In this document: piece after piece, positions 6,008-12,233 of the stretch | How positions within the stretch are numbered: position 1 is the stretch's first letter | How the letters are laid out: each line of letters starts with the position of its first letter | From: Haloferacaceae archaeon PL-Br10_E2g29 | GTDB taxonomy: Archaea > Halobacteriota > Halobacteria > Halobacteriales > Haloferacaceae | NCBI GenBank assembly: GCA_001563965.1 | Contig: LKMS01000019.1 | Location: 1-15,175 of the forward strand | Reading direction: 5' to 3' | DNA length: 15,175 nt | Position numbers and translations under genes: made by a program | The notes under the pieces: model-generated | What the model saw: the letters and a program-made list of their open reading frames with translations, nothing else | Database searches by the model: none | What the model was told of the DNA's origin: nothing

Positions 6008-6061
6008 ACAGAACCGCGATGACGACACGGATACAGAAATGACGGCGATGACGACACGGAT
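6008..6061. repeat. Short tandem repeat, two copies
   Basis: A 17-base unit, GCGATGACGACACGGAT, occurs exactly at 6016-6032 and 6045-6061. The preceding bases also match in part (ACAGAA before each), so the unit is about 26-29 bp with a 3-base length difference between copies. It lies in the spacer between the membrane protein and tRNA-Ser. Confidence 0.75.
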
Positions 6062-6121
6062 GGGTGAGTTGAATAAGATGATCGCTCCCGAGCGTTGCCC
6101 GCGGGAGTGTTCGCCCAAAAT

Positions 6122-6144
6122 GCGGTAGACAGAGATTCGAGCCC
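6122..6144 (-). pseudogene. Degenerate copy of the tRNA-Ser 3' end
   Basis: Read on the minus strand, the piece carries GGGCTCGAATCTCTGTC followed by TACCGC, against GGGTTCGAATCCCTGTC followed by CCACCGC in the intact tRNA-Ser. It therefore matches the T arm, 3' acceptor strand and a few flanking bases with three mismatches and one gap. No other tRNA part is near it. It could be a decayed duplication, an old attachment-site scar of an element that integrated at the tRNA, or chance. Confidence 0.4.
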
Positions 6145-6223
6145 ACTCGCTTCCGTTGGTCGCTTCCTCTTCGAATCTCCTCCGCCGCAGCAACCGCTCG
6201 CAGGCGGTGTTCGCAGTAGAACG

Positions 6224-6306
6224 CGGTGGGACAGGGATTCGAACCCTGGAGGCCAAAGGCCACCTGCTTTCAAGGCAGGCGCAATAGTCCACTCTGCCAT
6301 CCCACC
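6224..6306 (-). tRNA. tRNA-Ser (anticodon UGA)
   Basis: The 83-nt sequence folds into a class II tRNA. The acceptor arms are GGTGGGA and TCCCACC with discriminator G. The anticodon stem CCTGC/GCAGG encloses the loop CTTGAAA, giving anticodon TGA at 6270-6272 (reads UCN serine codons). The variable arm TGGCCTTTGGCCTC is long, with pairing GGCC/GGCC, as in tRNA-Ser. The T arm is CAGGG-TTCGAAT-CCCTG. The 3' CCA is not encoded, as usual in archaea, and there is no intron. The gene stands alone; the DUF2064-like gene ends 102 nt upstream on the same strand. Confidence 0.95.
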
Positions 6307-6408
6307 AGTCTGTCGCCGGAGCGGTCGCACTTTGTCCGCCGGCTGTAGTTCATGTATGCGAACTCTTGAGCGTATCGTTCTCAGTGACTCAACAGCCACC
6401 GGTCGGCC

Positions 6409-7170
6409 TCACTCGGTGTCAGCGACAAGCCTCGTCCCCTCGTCGGTGTCGACGACATCGAGACCGTACTCGTGGACGAACGTTGCCGTGTACTCGGGGA
6501 CGATCCGTTCGGCACGGAATCGCGAGCGAAGCATCGGAACCAGCGTCAGCAGGTCGTCGCCGGTTTCGACCGTCGGTGACAGCGGGAGAAAGCCGGTCGT
6601 CAGCCCGGCGTCGGCGGCGCGGTCGGCAAGTCGCTGCTGTTCGAGCCCCGCAAACACCTCGGCGAAATCGATCGGTTCGGTAAAGCCCGCATAGTAGGCT
6701 TCTCCCTCGGGCGCGGGGCCGATGACGACCTCGTTCGTCCGGAGTTTCATCGCCGCCGAGTCGATGGCGAGGCGGGTCAAAAACGGCGCATTCCCCCGGA
6801 TGATCGCGACCGAGTTCGCCTCTTCGACCTCCAACAGGTGCGTGGCCGTGTTGCCCACCCGCGCCGAAACCGTCGAGCCGACCTGCGGTTCGAACCGCGC
6901 TGCCGACACGTCGTCAAGGGTTTCGGCCGCCAGCGCGCGCAACTCGGCGACGGGTTCGGTGTCGGTTTGGTACGCCGCGGGAAGCTGATCGGATTCGGGA
7001 TAGTTGACCAACAGCTCGCCGCCCGAGCGTTCGACCGCCCGGAAGGAGTCGCGGAGCATCGCCTCGTAGAGTTCGGTCGCCTCGGCTGCCGACAGCGGGC
7101 TTGTTTCGGGCAACGCTGGAAGTACCAGTCCCTGACGTGGGGGAAACGCGAGTACGACAATAACAGTCAT
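6409..7170 (-). CDS. DUF2064-like (GT-A fold) protein with degenerate metal motif
   Basis: The 253-residue protein resembles the DUF2064 / TIGR04282 group of putative glycosyltransferase-fold enzymes. Family-like parts are the N-terminal strand MTVIVVLAFPPRQGLVLPAL, the long helix ATELYEAMLRDSF, VVIGPAPEGEAYYAGF (about 148-163, cf. the usual VIGPAxDGGYYLIG) and VETGDDLLTL (201-210, cf. the D-T-x-x-D-L element). The usual GxDCPxL motif that holds the metal is replaced by IRGNAPFLT (124-132), so normal catalysis is doubtful. The start at 7170 is preferred because the first beta strand begins there; Met codons further upstream (7194, 7239) give a non-family extension. It lies 144 nt after the UDG-like gene. 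Haloarchaea often carry such a protein as a lone gene. Function unproven. Confidence 0.7.
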   Translation of the reverse strand: MTVIVVLAFPPRQGLVLPALPETSPLSAAEATELYEAMLRDSFRAVERSGGELLVNYPESDQLPAAYQTDTEPVAELRALAAETLDDVSAARFEPQVGSTVSARVGNTATHLLEVEEANSVAIIRGNAPFLTRLAIDSAAMKLRTNEVVIGPAPEGEAYYAGFTEPIDFAEVFAGLEQQRLADRAADAGLTTGFLPLSPTVETGDDLLTLVPMLRSRFRAERIVPEYTATFVHEYGLDVVDTDEGTRLVADTE

Positions 7171-7314
7171 AACCGCCTCTCGGGGTGGCGGCATCTTGAA
7201 CGCGATGATACCGGGTTGCGAAGAGACTCGATGCAGCACGAACCCACCCGCACTTGCTCGCCGTGTCGCCGCCGCGTCGAGTGCGTCGGGTCACACGCAA
7301 GCCAGCGAACGGGC

Positions 7315-7956
7315 TCAGCGGCTCTGTCGGCCTTTCGTCTGGCGGTAATCGCGCGAGAACACGTTGTTCATCACGTGCTGGACAAACGCCTCGCTGTCGG
7401 CGTCGGTCTGGCGGTCGAGTTCGAGCATTGGAACGAGTTCGAAGCCACGGCCGCGAACCGTCGTCGCGTGCTCCGTGTCGATGTCGAAGCTGTCGGGCCG
7501 GCGAGTGGTGTACTCGATCGCCATCGATTCGAGCACGCGCTGGCCGATTGGGACGAGAATCTGGGGGTTGATCATCCGAATTTCGGCATTGAGATACGGC
7601 TCGCAGGAGTCGATTTCCGTGTCGCTTGGCGGTCGTTCGGGGTGTCGACATCGGGTGAGATACGTACAGTAGGCGTTCTGGATATCGGGCTCAGCGGCAT
7701 CGGGTTCCGAACGGACAAAACCGAGATCCCCGAGAATCGACTGAAGGCGCTCGCCTGCTGCGTCTCCGGTAAACGGAATTCCCGTCTCGTCGGCACCGGC
7801 GTGCGGTCGTTCGGCAATAAAGAGGAACTCGCCGCCGACGTCACCGTAGCCGTGGACGACGTTCTCGCGAACCTCACAGAGTCCCGGACAGTTCGTACAC
7901 TGCTCGTCCATGCCAAACGGGTTGTCGAGTTCGGGCTGATGGGCGTCCACGGTCAC
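7315..7956 (-). CDS. Uracil-DNA glycosylase superfamily protein (iron-sulfur type)
   Basis: The protein (213 residues) follows the plan of family 4/5-type uracil-DNA glycosylases, which excise uracil from DNA and bind a 4Fe-4S cluster. Four cysteines fit the cluster ligands: C20 and C23 (CTNC), C103 in TRCRHP and C118 in SCEPYL, spaced as in thermophilic UDGa. Fold elements NVVHGYGDVGGEFLFIAERP, GIPFTGDAAGERLQSIL and INPQILVPIGQRVLESM are recognisable. However, motif 1 reads AERPHAGADETG rather than GEAPGxxE, and I see no HP-containing motif near the C-terminus. It may be a diverged or structural relative. The start is GTG; a second GTG at 7950 (giving MDAHQ) fits a T-rich box near 7977 slightly better, and ATG 7911 is a shorter option. 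Confidence 0.78.
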   Translation of the reverse strand: MTVDAHQPELDNPFGMDEQCTNCPGLCEVRENVVHGYGDVGGEFLFIAERPHAGADETGIPFTGDAAGERLQSILGDLGFVRSEPDAAEPDIQNAYCTYLTRCRHPERPPSDTEIDSCEPYLNAEIRMINPQILVPIGQRVLESMAIEYTTRRPDSFDIDTEHATTVRGRGFELVPMLELDRQTDADSEAFVQHVMNNVFSRDYRQTKGRQSR

Positions 7957-8043
7957 TGTTGGCGCGGTATCGGCAAAACAGTACGGATGGGGTGACTGAG
8001 ACCCGGGTGAGTCATCTTCACCAACAACCGACGTTAGTCGCGC

Positions 8044-9078
8044 CTACAATCCTGCAAGAACGACCGCCGTTTCGGCGACCTCCATAATCTCCTCTTCATA
8101 CACGGTCACGACGTAGAGCAAAAACAGCGCAATCGAGTTATACAAGCCGTGAACGAGGGCGACGACGGTGAGATTGCCCGTCCACTCGTAGAGTCCGCCG
8201 AACACCAGCGACCCACCGAAAATCACCGTCAGCGCGAGCGATATTTCGGCGGCACCGGCGGCTCCAAGTCCGTACGCCGGCAGGTGAATCAGCGCAAATA
8301 CGACGCTGGCAATGCCGATTGCAGCCGGCGCGCTGAACGATTCGCGGAGTCGTGTCTGGATTACACCACGATAGAGCAACTCCTCGAACGGGCCGACGAT
8401 GAAAATCATGATGGGAATGAGATAGAGATAGAATGTCGGATCGATCGCGTCGATTTCGGCGATTGCGTGCGGCGATGACTCGATTTCGAGCACCATGCCG
8501 AACAGGTTGACGACGATGCTCACCGCGAACACCGCAAACGGTCCGGCGAGAACAACGAGCCACTCTTTGAGCGACGGCCAGCGGATAGTGACGTACGAGA
8601 GGCGGCGACCGGTCGCCCAGAGATACCCGATCGCGATTCCACCCATAATCACCAGTTGGCCGAGTACGAGTTCAAGCGTGATGAGTGCCAGCGCCGACTC
8701 CGGCAACGGAACGGACAGCACCTGAAGCACACTGATCAGCCCGATAATGACGATGAGCGACATCACAACGGTCCCAAACCCGAGGCCAACGGCGACTGCG
8801 ACCGACCAGAGTTTCCCCCGGGAGGAAGACAGACCGATTATGCCGTCGTTCGACTCGTCTCGCTTGGCGGTAACGATTTGGCCGTCGTCCGTGACTGCGC
8901 CGACCGGGAGTTCATCCGCTGTGTCGGCCGCGTGGTCAGCCGTGTTCGGGGACGACGTCGTGTTGTCACCGGTCGTCGCTGCCACGTCGGCCTCTGTCGG
9001 CTTCGCTGCGTTGGTTTCAGCTGTCGATTCCTCGTCGCCATCGCGGCCAGATTCGTTGGTGTCGTCGCGATTGCTCAT
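8044..9078 (-). CDS. CPBP-family intramembrane metalloprotease (CAAX protease-like)
   Basis: This is a 344-residue membrane protein of the CPBP (ABI/CAAX, PF02517) family. The first 85 or so residues are polar and acidic, rich in Asp, Thr and Ala, with no signal peptide; about seven or eight membrane segments follow. All three family motifs are present: EELLYRG (E232, E233, R237), FALIHL (H265) and ALVHGLYN (H310, N314), so the metal site looks intact. Relatives cleave prenylated or other peptides in the membrane or protect against bacteriocins; in haloarchaea the substrate is unknown. GAGGT at 9085-9089 of the minus strand lies 6 nt before the ATG and could be a Shine-Dalgarno site, so this transcript probably has a leader. 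The upstream region holds inverted repeats. Confidence 0.9.
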   Translation of the reverse strand: MSNRDDTNESGRDGDEESTAETNAAKPTEADVAATTGDNTTSSPNTADHAADTADELPVGAVTDDGQIVTAKRDESNDGIIGLSSSRGKLWSVAVAVGLGFGTVVMSLIVIIGLISVLQVLSVPLPESALALITLELVLGQLVIMGGIAIGYLWATGRRLSYVTIRWPSLKEWLVVLAGPFAVFAVSIVVNLFGMVLEIESSPHAIAEIDAIDPTFYLYLIPIMIFIVGPFEELLYRGVIQTRLRESFSAPAAIGIASVVFALIHLPAYGLGAAGAAEISLALTVIFGGSLVFGGLYEWTGNLTVVALVHGLYNSIALFLLYVVTVYEEEIMEVAETAVVLAGL

Positions 9079-9140
9079 CGATCGACCTCACCGACTCGGG
9101 AAGGGCCCGTTCGACGGCCGATTCGGTCCGAAGCCGATGC

Positions 9141-9161
9141 TGTCGGCGACAGCTGCCGACA
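9141..9161. repeat. Inverted repeat upstream of the CPBP protease gene
   Basis: The arms TGTCGGC (9141-9147) and GCCGACA (9155-9161) are perfect and separated by 7 nt. The element lies 63-83 nt before the protease start, where a regulator might bind. A chance origin is possible in GC-rich DNA. Confidence 0.4.
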
Positions 9162-9199
9162 ACGACTGGAGGACTGACGCATACGAGTAGCTAGTGGAT

Positions 9200-9218
9200 C
9201 GAGCGCGAAAAACGCTCG
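9200..9218 (-). terminator. Hairpin with T5 loop after the membrane hydrolase gene
   Basis: The arms CGAGCG (9200-9205) and CGCTCG (9213-9218) flank a loop which on the minus strand carries five T. It is 66 nt downstream of the hydrolase stop and could end that transcript. An alternative pairing, ATACGAG (9181-9187) with CTCGTAT (9215-9221), overlaps it. Confidence 0.35.
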
Positions 9219-9283
9219 TATTCGTGTTATCTGGAAGGTTTTTTGAACGATCAACAGCTTGCCGGGCTGTTCTCACGTCTCGC

Positions 9284-9769
9284 TCAGACGGCCCCAAACG
9301 CGACGGCTGCCCACGCGACCGTGACGACGATTCCAAGACCGAACAGTCCGTAGTTCACGGCCATGTTGTCCGCGCGGGTCAGCGAAAACGAGAACGTCCG
9401 CTGGAGCGGCCAGAGGTAGTTGACACCGGCGTAGGTCAGCGTATCACCCAGCAGATGGGCAAACACCGTGAGAAAGCCGAGCAGGAAGCCGAACGTGATG
9501 AGGCTCACACCGGCAACGCTGAACGCACCCTCCAGAACGACGCCAGCGAGCGCAAACAGCCCGCCAATGAGCACGGCAAACAACAGCGAGTGGGTCAGCC
9601 CACGGTGTTCGATCACCGGTAGTCGGTGGTCGATGTCGGGGAGCATCGCCAACCAGAGCATGACGGCACCGGTCAACAGTGCGGTTTCGGGTTCACCCAC
9701 ACTCACCAGCCAGTAGCCAACCGGCGCAAAGACGAGCAACGAGACGCCGATGTGACCCTTGCGGTACAT
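9284..9769 (-). CDS. Membrane-bound metal-dependent hydrolase, YdjM/DUF457-like
   Basis: The 161-residue protein has about four to five membrane segments and the conserved polar residues of the YdjM/DUF457 (PF04307) family of putative membrane metal-dependent hydrolases. Visible metal-ligand candidates are H6 (GHIG), D45-D47-H48 (LPDIDH), H55 and H60 (EHRGLTHS) and H105-D109 (AHLLGDTLT). Relatives include the E. coli LexA-regulated YdjM; the reaction remains unproven. The start at 9769 (MYRKGHIGVS) is chosen because family members begin with this segment; the longer in-frame option from 9931 adds a basic, non-membrane extension and would overlap the promoter area of the divergent gene at 9938. 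A T-rich box near 9792-9798 (minus strand) could be its promoter. Confidence 0.88.
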   Translation of the reverse strand: MYRKGHIGVSLLVFAPVGYWLVSVGEPETALLTGAVMLWLAMLPDIDHRLPVIEHRGLTHSLLFAVLIGGLFALAGVVLEGAFSVAGVSLITFGFLLGFLTVFAHLLGDTLTYAGVNYLWPLQRTFSFSLTRADNMAVNYGLFGLGIVVTVAWAAVAFGAV

Positions 9770-9937
9770 ACCACCGATTCGACACCGCCCCTCAAAACGC
9801 TTGATACCTGTGTTCGTCAGTCGGAACCACCCGGACAGCCGCGTCGACACCGATCGTGAACGACACAGACGAGCACCCTCAGCCGTGAAGAGCGCCCACA
9901 CCACGCGGTTTTTGACCCGTGGCGCCCACATGTTGGT

Positions 9938-10066
9938 ATGGTCGCGGAGACACTCGGTGGACTGCTCGAGGTGTTCGGGCCGTTCGTGATCCCGGTTGCC
10001 CTTTTTGCTGGTGGGCTCATTGGCTATCTGGTGTTAGTCGCGCTCTCGCGAGCGCGTGCGGACTGA
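9938..10066 (+). CDS. 42-residue single-span membrane protein
   Basis: A short frame of 42 residues begins MVAETLGGLLEVFGPFVIPV and ends YLVLVALSRARAD. Residues about 14-37 form one hydrophobic segment (GPFVIPVALFAGGLIGYLVLV), followed by a positive tail, so the C-terminus is probably cytoplasmic. A T-rich box at 9909-9914 is centred about 26 nt before the ATG, as for other leaderless genes in this window. Short proteins of this look are common in haloarchaea, and I judge it a real gene from the clear membrane pattern plus promoter, not from a known family. It precedes aIF1A by 59 nt on the same strand, and the divergent membrane hydrolase lies on the other side. Function unknown. Confidence 0.65.
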   Translation: MVAETLGGLLEVFGPFVIPVALFAGGLIGYLVLVALSRARAD

Positions 10067-10095
10067 AATTCCCAAGACCGTGGGGAGATGACACG

Positions 10096-10102
10096 ATTTA
10101 AC
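10096..10102 (+). promoter_or_regulatory. TATA box for aIF1A
   Basis: ATTTAAC is centred 27 nt before the GTG at 10126. This supports GTG as a leaderless start codon. Confidence 0.6.
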
Positions 10103-10125
10103 TGGCTCCGCGTTCAACATCGCCT

Positions 10126-10410
10126 GTGTCAGAAGAATCAGGGAGGAAAAACCTCCGCATGCCCGACGAGAACCAGATGTTCGCAGTCGTCACCGACATG
10201 CTCGGTGCAGGCCGGGTTCGACTCCGCTGTAACGACGGAAAAGAACGGATGGGCCGGATTCCCGGCCGAATGCGCTTTCGAACCTGGATCAACGAAGACG
10301 ACGTCGTGATCATCGAGCCGTGGGACTGGCAGGACGAAAAGGCCGACGTCGAGTGGCGCTACGACAGCCAAGACGCCGACCAACTCCGCCGCGAAGGCCA
10401 CATCGACTGA
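10126..10410 (+). CDS. eif1a: Translation initiation factor aIF1A
   Basis: aIF1A (IF1/eIF1A family) binds the A site of the small subunit and helps scanning or start selection together with aIF1 and aIF2. The 94 residues give an OB fold: an N-terminal tail MSEESGRKNLRMPDEN, the strand pair MFAVVTDMLGAGRVRLRCNDG, the signature RIPGRMRFRTWI (about 44-55), and the C-terminal EPWDWQDEKADVEWRYD. These are close to other haloarchaeal aIF1A proteins. The start is GTG (MSEES); the following in-frame ATG would remove the conserved basic tail, and the TATA box spacing fits GTG. No clear terminator is seen downstream. The small membrane protein upstream may be co-transcribed at low level, but aIF1A has its own promoter. 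Confidence 0.95.
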   Translation: MSEESGRKNLRMPDENQMFAVVTDMLGAGRVRLRCNDGKERMGRIPGRMRFRTWINEDDVVIIEPWDWQDEKADVEWRYDSQDADQLRREGHID

Positions 10411-10562
10411 GCTGCGTCGGTTCCGGTTCTCCCATCGGTTTGTTCCCGCATGTCGCGAGTGCCAACCGTGGCGCTCGGTATGCGTGCGAGATAACTGCCG
10501 TTTCTGACCGTGTGTCGTGAGTAACTCGCTCCAGCGCCGAGAGCCACACAGTCGTATCGGAC

Positions 10563-10589
10563 GAGTCGATCGGCTCGCGATGTCGACTC
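10563..10589. repeat. Inverted repeat at the stop codon of the nucleobase transporter gene
   Basis: GAGTCGA (10563-10569) and TCGACTC (10583-10589) form a perfect 7-bp stem with a 13-nt loop. It overlaps the stop codon at 10588-10590. There is no T run beside it, so it may stabilise the 3' end of the mRNA rather than terminate, or be chance. Confidence 0.35.
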
Positions 10590-12108
10590 AGTCGGCGTTT
10601 GATGGGTCGTCGACTTTCCGAACGTAGCGATCGTACGCCGAAATGAACTCCTCGTCACCTTCTTCGGCAGCCTCCCACTCGACGAGTCCGCGCTCCTTGC
10701 GAGTTCCGGGAATCGTGTTGTCAAAAAACAGCGCGAGCAACCCGCCAACGGCCATGCCGGTCGAGCCGATGACGAAGATCGTCGTTGCCACCGCGTCGGT
10801 GCCGAGCACGGGTCCGAACAGCGCCACCTCGCGCAGTCCCGCAGCCAGCGTCTCGACGTCGCCAACGTTGTCCATGTAGGTCGGAACCGCCAGCCCGGCG
10901 AACAACGAGATGCCGAGTACGAAGAGGTTGCGCTGGGATTCGAGATCGACGAACTTCAGATTCGCGAGCCCGACCGCGACGATCTGGCCGAACATCGCAA
11001 TGTACAGTCCGCCGATGATCGGACTCGGAATCGAAGCGACAAGCGCACCCCAGTAGCCAATAAATCCGGCGATCAACATGACGACCGCACCGAGTTGCAC
11101 GACGTAGCGCGAGGCAACTCCGGTGAGGCCGATTGCACCGATGTTTTCGGAGTACGATGTCGAACCACCGGTTCCCATGACGCCCGAAAAGACGTTCATC
11201 AGCCCCTCCATACCGATGCCGTGGTCGATTCGTTTCGCACTCGGCGCGGCGGCACCCGAGAGCCGCGCGACCGCGTAGTAGTCGCCAAGGCTCTCGACGA
11301 TCGAGGCGGCAACGCCAGCAAGAATCCCGATGACGAACGCCGCGGTGACCGCCGGCATTCCCCACTGGAACGGGGTGATCGGTAGGATCAACGAGGCCTC
11401 GGCCGCGTCGCTGAGATCGACGAAGCCGGGATCTGCGGGCGCGTAAACGCCCGAAACCGAGAGGCCGAGTGCGACGAGGTAAGCGGCGACAATGCCGAGC
11501 AGGATGGGAAACAGTTTGAATAGCCGATTGGTTTTGATGTACTGCGAGAACAACGCGATCAGTCCGAGCGTCAGCCCGACCAACGCCCAATCTTGATCCG
11601 GCGAGACCACATCAGGAGCATTGAACAGCGACAGCCCGATGAGCGCGATTGTCGGCGCGATAACGACCGGCGACAAGAACCGTTTGAGCCGCCCGACGAG
11701 GCCGAAGTAGCCGATGGCGACCTGGACGAACGCCGCTACAATGATCGCACCCTGCAACTGCAACAGCGCGGCCTGCCACGCCTCTCCCGCGGGGTTCGTC
11801 GCTTGGACGACACCGATCACCGCGAGCGCGGGCGCGAGCAGCGAGAACGGCGCGCCCTGGACGATCGGGTAGCGGTTGCCGAACGTGGTCTGCGCCAGCG
11901 TCGCCACCCCGGAGACGACAAAGAACGTCCCGATGAACCGCGGCCACAGCTCTTCGGGCATGCCGAGTGCGCCCGCAAGAATAAGCGGGACCGCGATGTT
12001 GGCCCCGACCATCGTGAGGTAATGTTGGATTCCAAGAAAGATCGAGGTTCCGATTGGTGGTTTGTCATCTATTCCGTAGCGAACGAGTGATGATTCGTCA
12101 CTGCTCAT
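10588..12108 (-). CDS. NCS2/NAT-family nucleobase (uracil/xanthine-type) transporter
   Basis: This 506-residue protein with about 12-14 membrane segments belongs to the nucleobase-ascorbate transporters (PF00860). Family marks are the TM1 pair QH (28-29, GIQHYLTMVG), the TM8 motif VESLGDYYA with E272, and the TM10 motif SYSENIGAIGLTGVASRYVV with E321, N322, G324, T329 and G330. Both glutamates that bind the nucleobase in structurally known relatives are thus kept, so a nucleobase (xanthine, uric acid or uracil) is the likely substrate and proton symport the likely mechanism. VESLGDYYAVARLSGA and NLKFVDLESQRNLFVLG are very like animal and plant NATs. The start at 12108 gives a normal short cytoplasmic N-terminus. 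It lies downstream of the sugar kinase on the same strand, with a terminator between them. Confidence 0.92.
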   Translation of the reverse strand: MSSDESSLVRYGIDDKPPIGTSIFLGIQHYLTMVGANIAVPLILAGALGMPEELWPRFIGTFFVVSGVATLAQTTFGNRYPIVQGAPFSLLAPALAVIGVVQATNPAGEAWQAALLQLQGAIIVAAFVQVAIGYFGLVGRLKRFLSPVVIAPTIALIGLSLFNAPDVVSPDQDWALVGLTLGLIALFSQYIKTNRLFKLFPILLGIVAAYLVALGLSVSGVYAPADPGFVDLSDAAEASLILPITPFQWGMPAVTAAFVIGILAGVAASIVESLGDYYAVARLSGAAAPSAKRIDHGIGMEGLMNVFSGVMGTGGSTSYSENIGAIGLTGVASRYVVQLGAVVMLIAGFIGYWGALVASIPSPIIGGLYIAMFGQIVAVGLANLKFVDLESQRNLFVLGISLFAGLAVPTYMDNVGDVETLAAGLREVALFGPVLGTDAVATTIFVIGSTGMAVGGLLALFFDNTIPGTRKERGLVEWEAAEEGDEEFISAYDRYVRKVDDPSNAD

Positions 12109-12150
12109 CGTGTTCCCTGCATTGTTTCAGCACATTCTCACCGCCGTATA

Positions 12151-12182
12151 GAACCTGTCGATTTCTGCAACCGGCCAGGTTC
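12151..12182. repeat. Inverted repeat upstream of the nucleobase transporter gene
   Basis: Perfect arms GAACCTG (12151-12157) and CAGGTTC (12176-12182) with an 18-nt spacer lie 43-74 nt before the transporter start. This is where a regulator could act, but no known motif is recognised. Confidence 0.4.
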
Positions 12183-12215
12183 GATGCAGCGTACCACACG
12201 GCCAACATGCCATCG

Positions 12216-12233
12216 AAAACAGTCTTACGACTG
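12216..12233 (-). terminator. Hairpin-plus-T4 terminator after the PfkB kinase
   Basis: On the minus strand, CAGTC-GTAA-GACTG is followed at once by TTTT, the layout of an intrinsic terminator. The loop contains the kinase stop codon TAA (12225-12227), so the stem starts within the last codons. It would separate the kinase from the nucleobase transporter. Confidence 0.5.

Noticed and set aside
6008..6061. CRISPR-like repeat array
   Set aside because: Only two adjacent copies, with 12 nt between the exact parts, and no cas genes.
6128..6180. Second tRNA gene suggested by two T-loop-like pieces
   Set aside because: No acceptor, D or anticodon arm can be formed around either piece; the stems of the T arms do not pair properly.
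6095..6694. Plus-strand frame across the tRNA and the DUF2064-like gene
   Set aside because: It translates a tRNA gene and antisense coding sequence; no family-like content.
6838..7995. 385-residue plus-strand frame
   Set aside because: It is antisense to the DUF2064-like and UDG-like genes, is Arg/Val-rich and resembles no family.
10404..10419. CGAC/GTCG hairpin at the aIF1A stop as terminator
   Set aside because: The stem is only 4 bp in GC-rich DNA and no T run follows.
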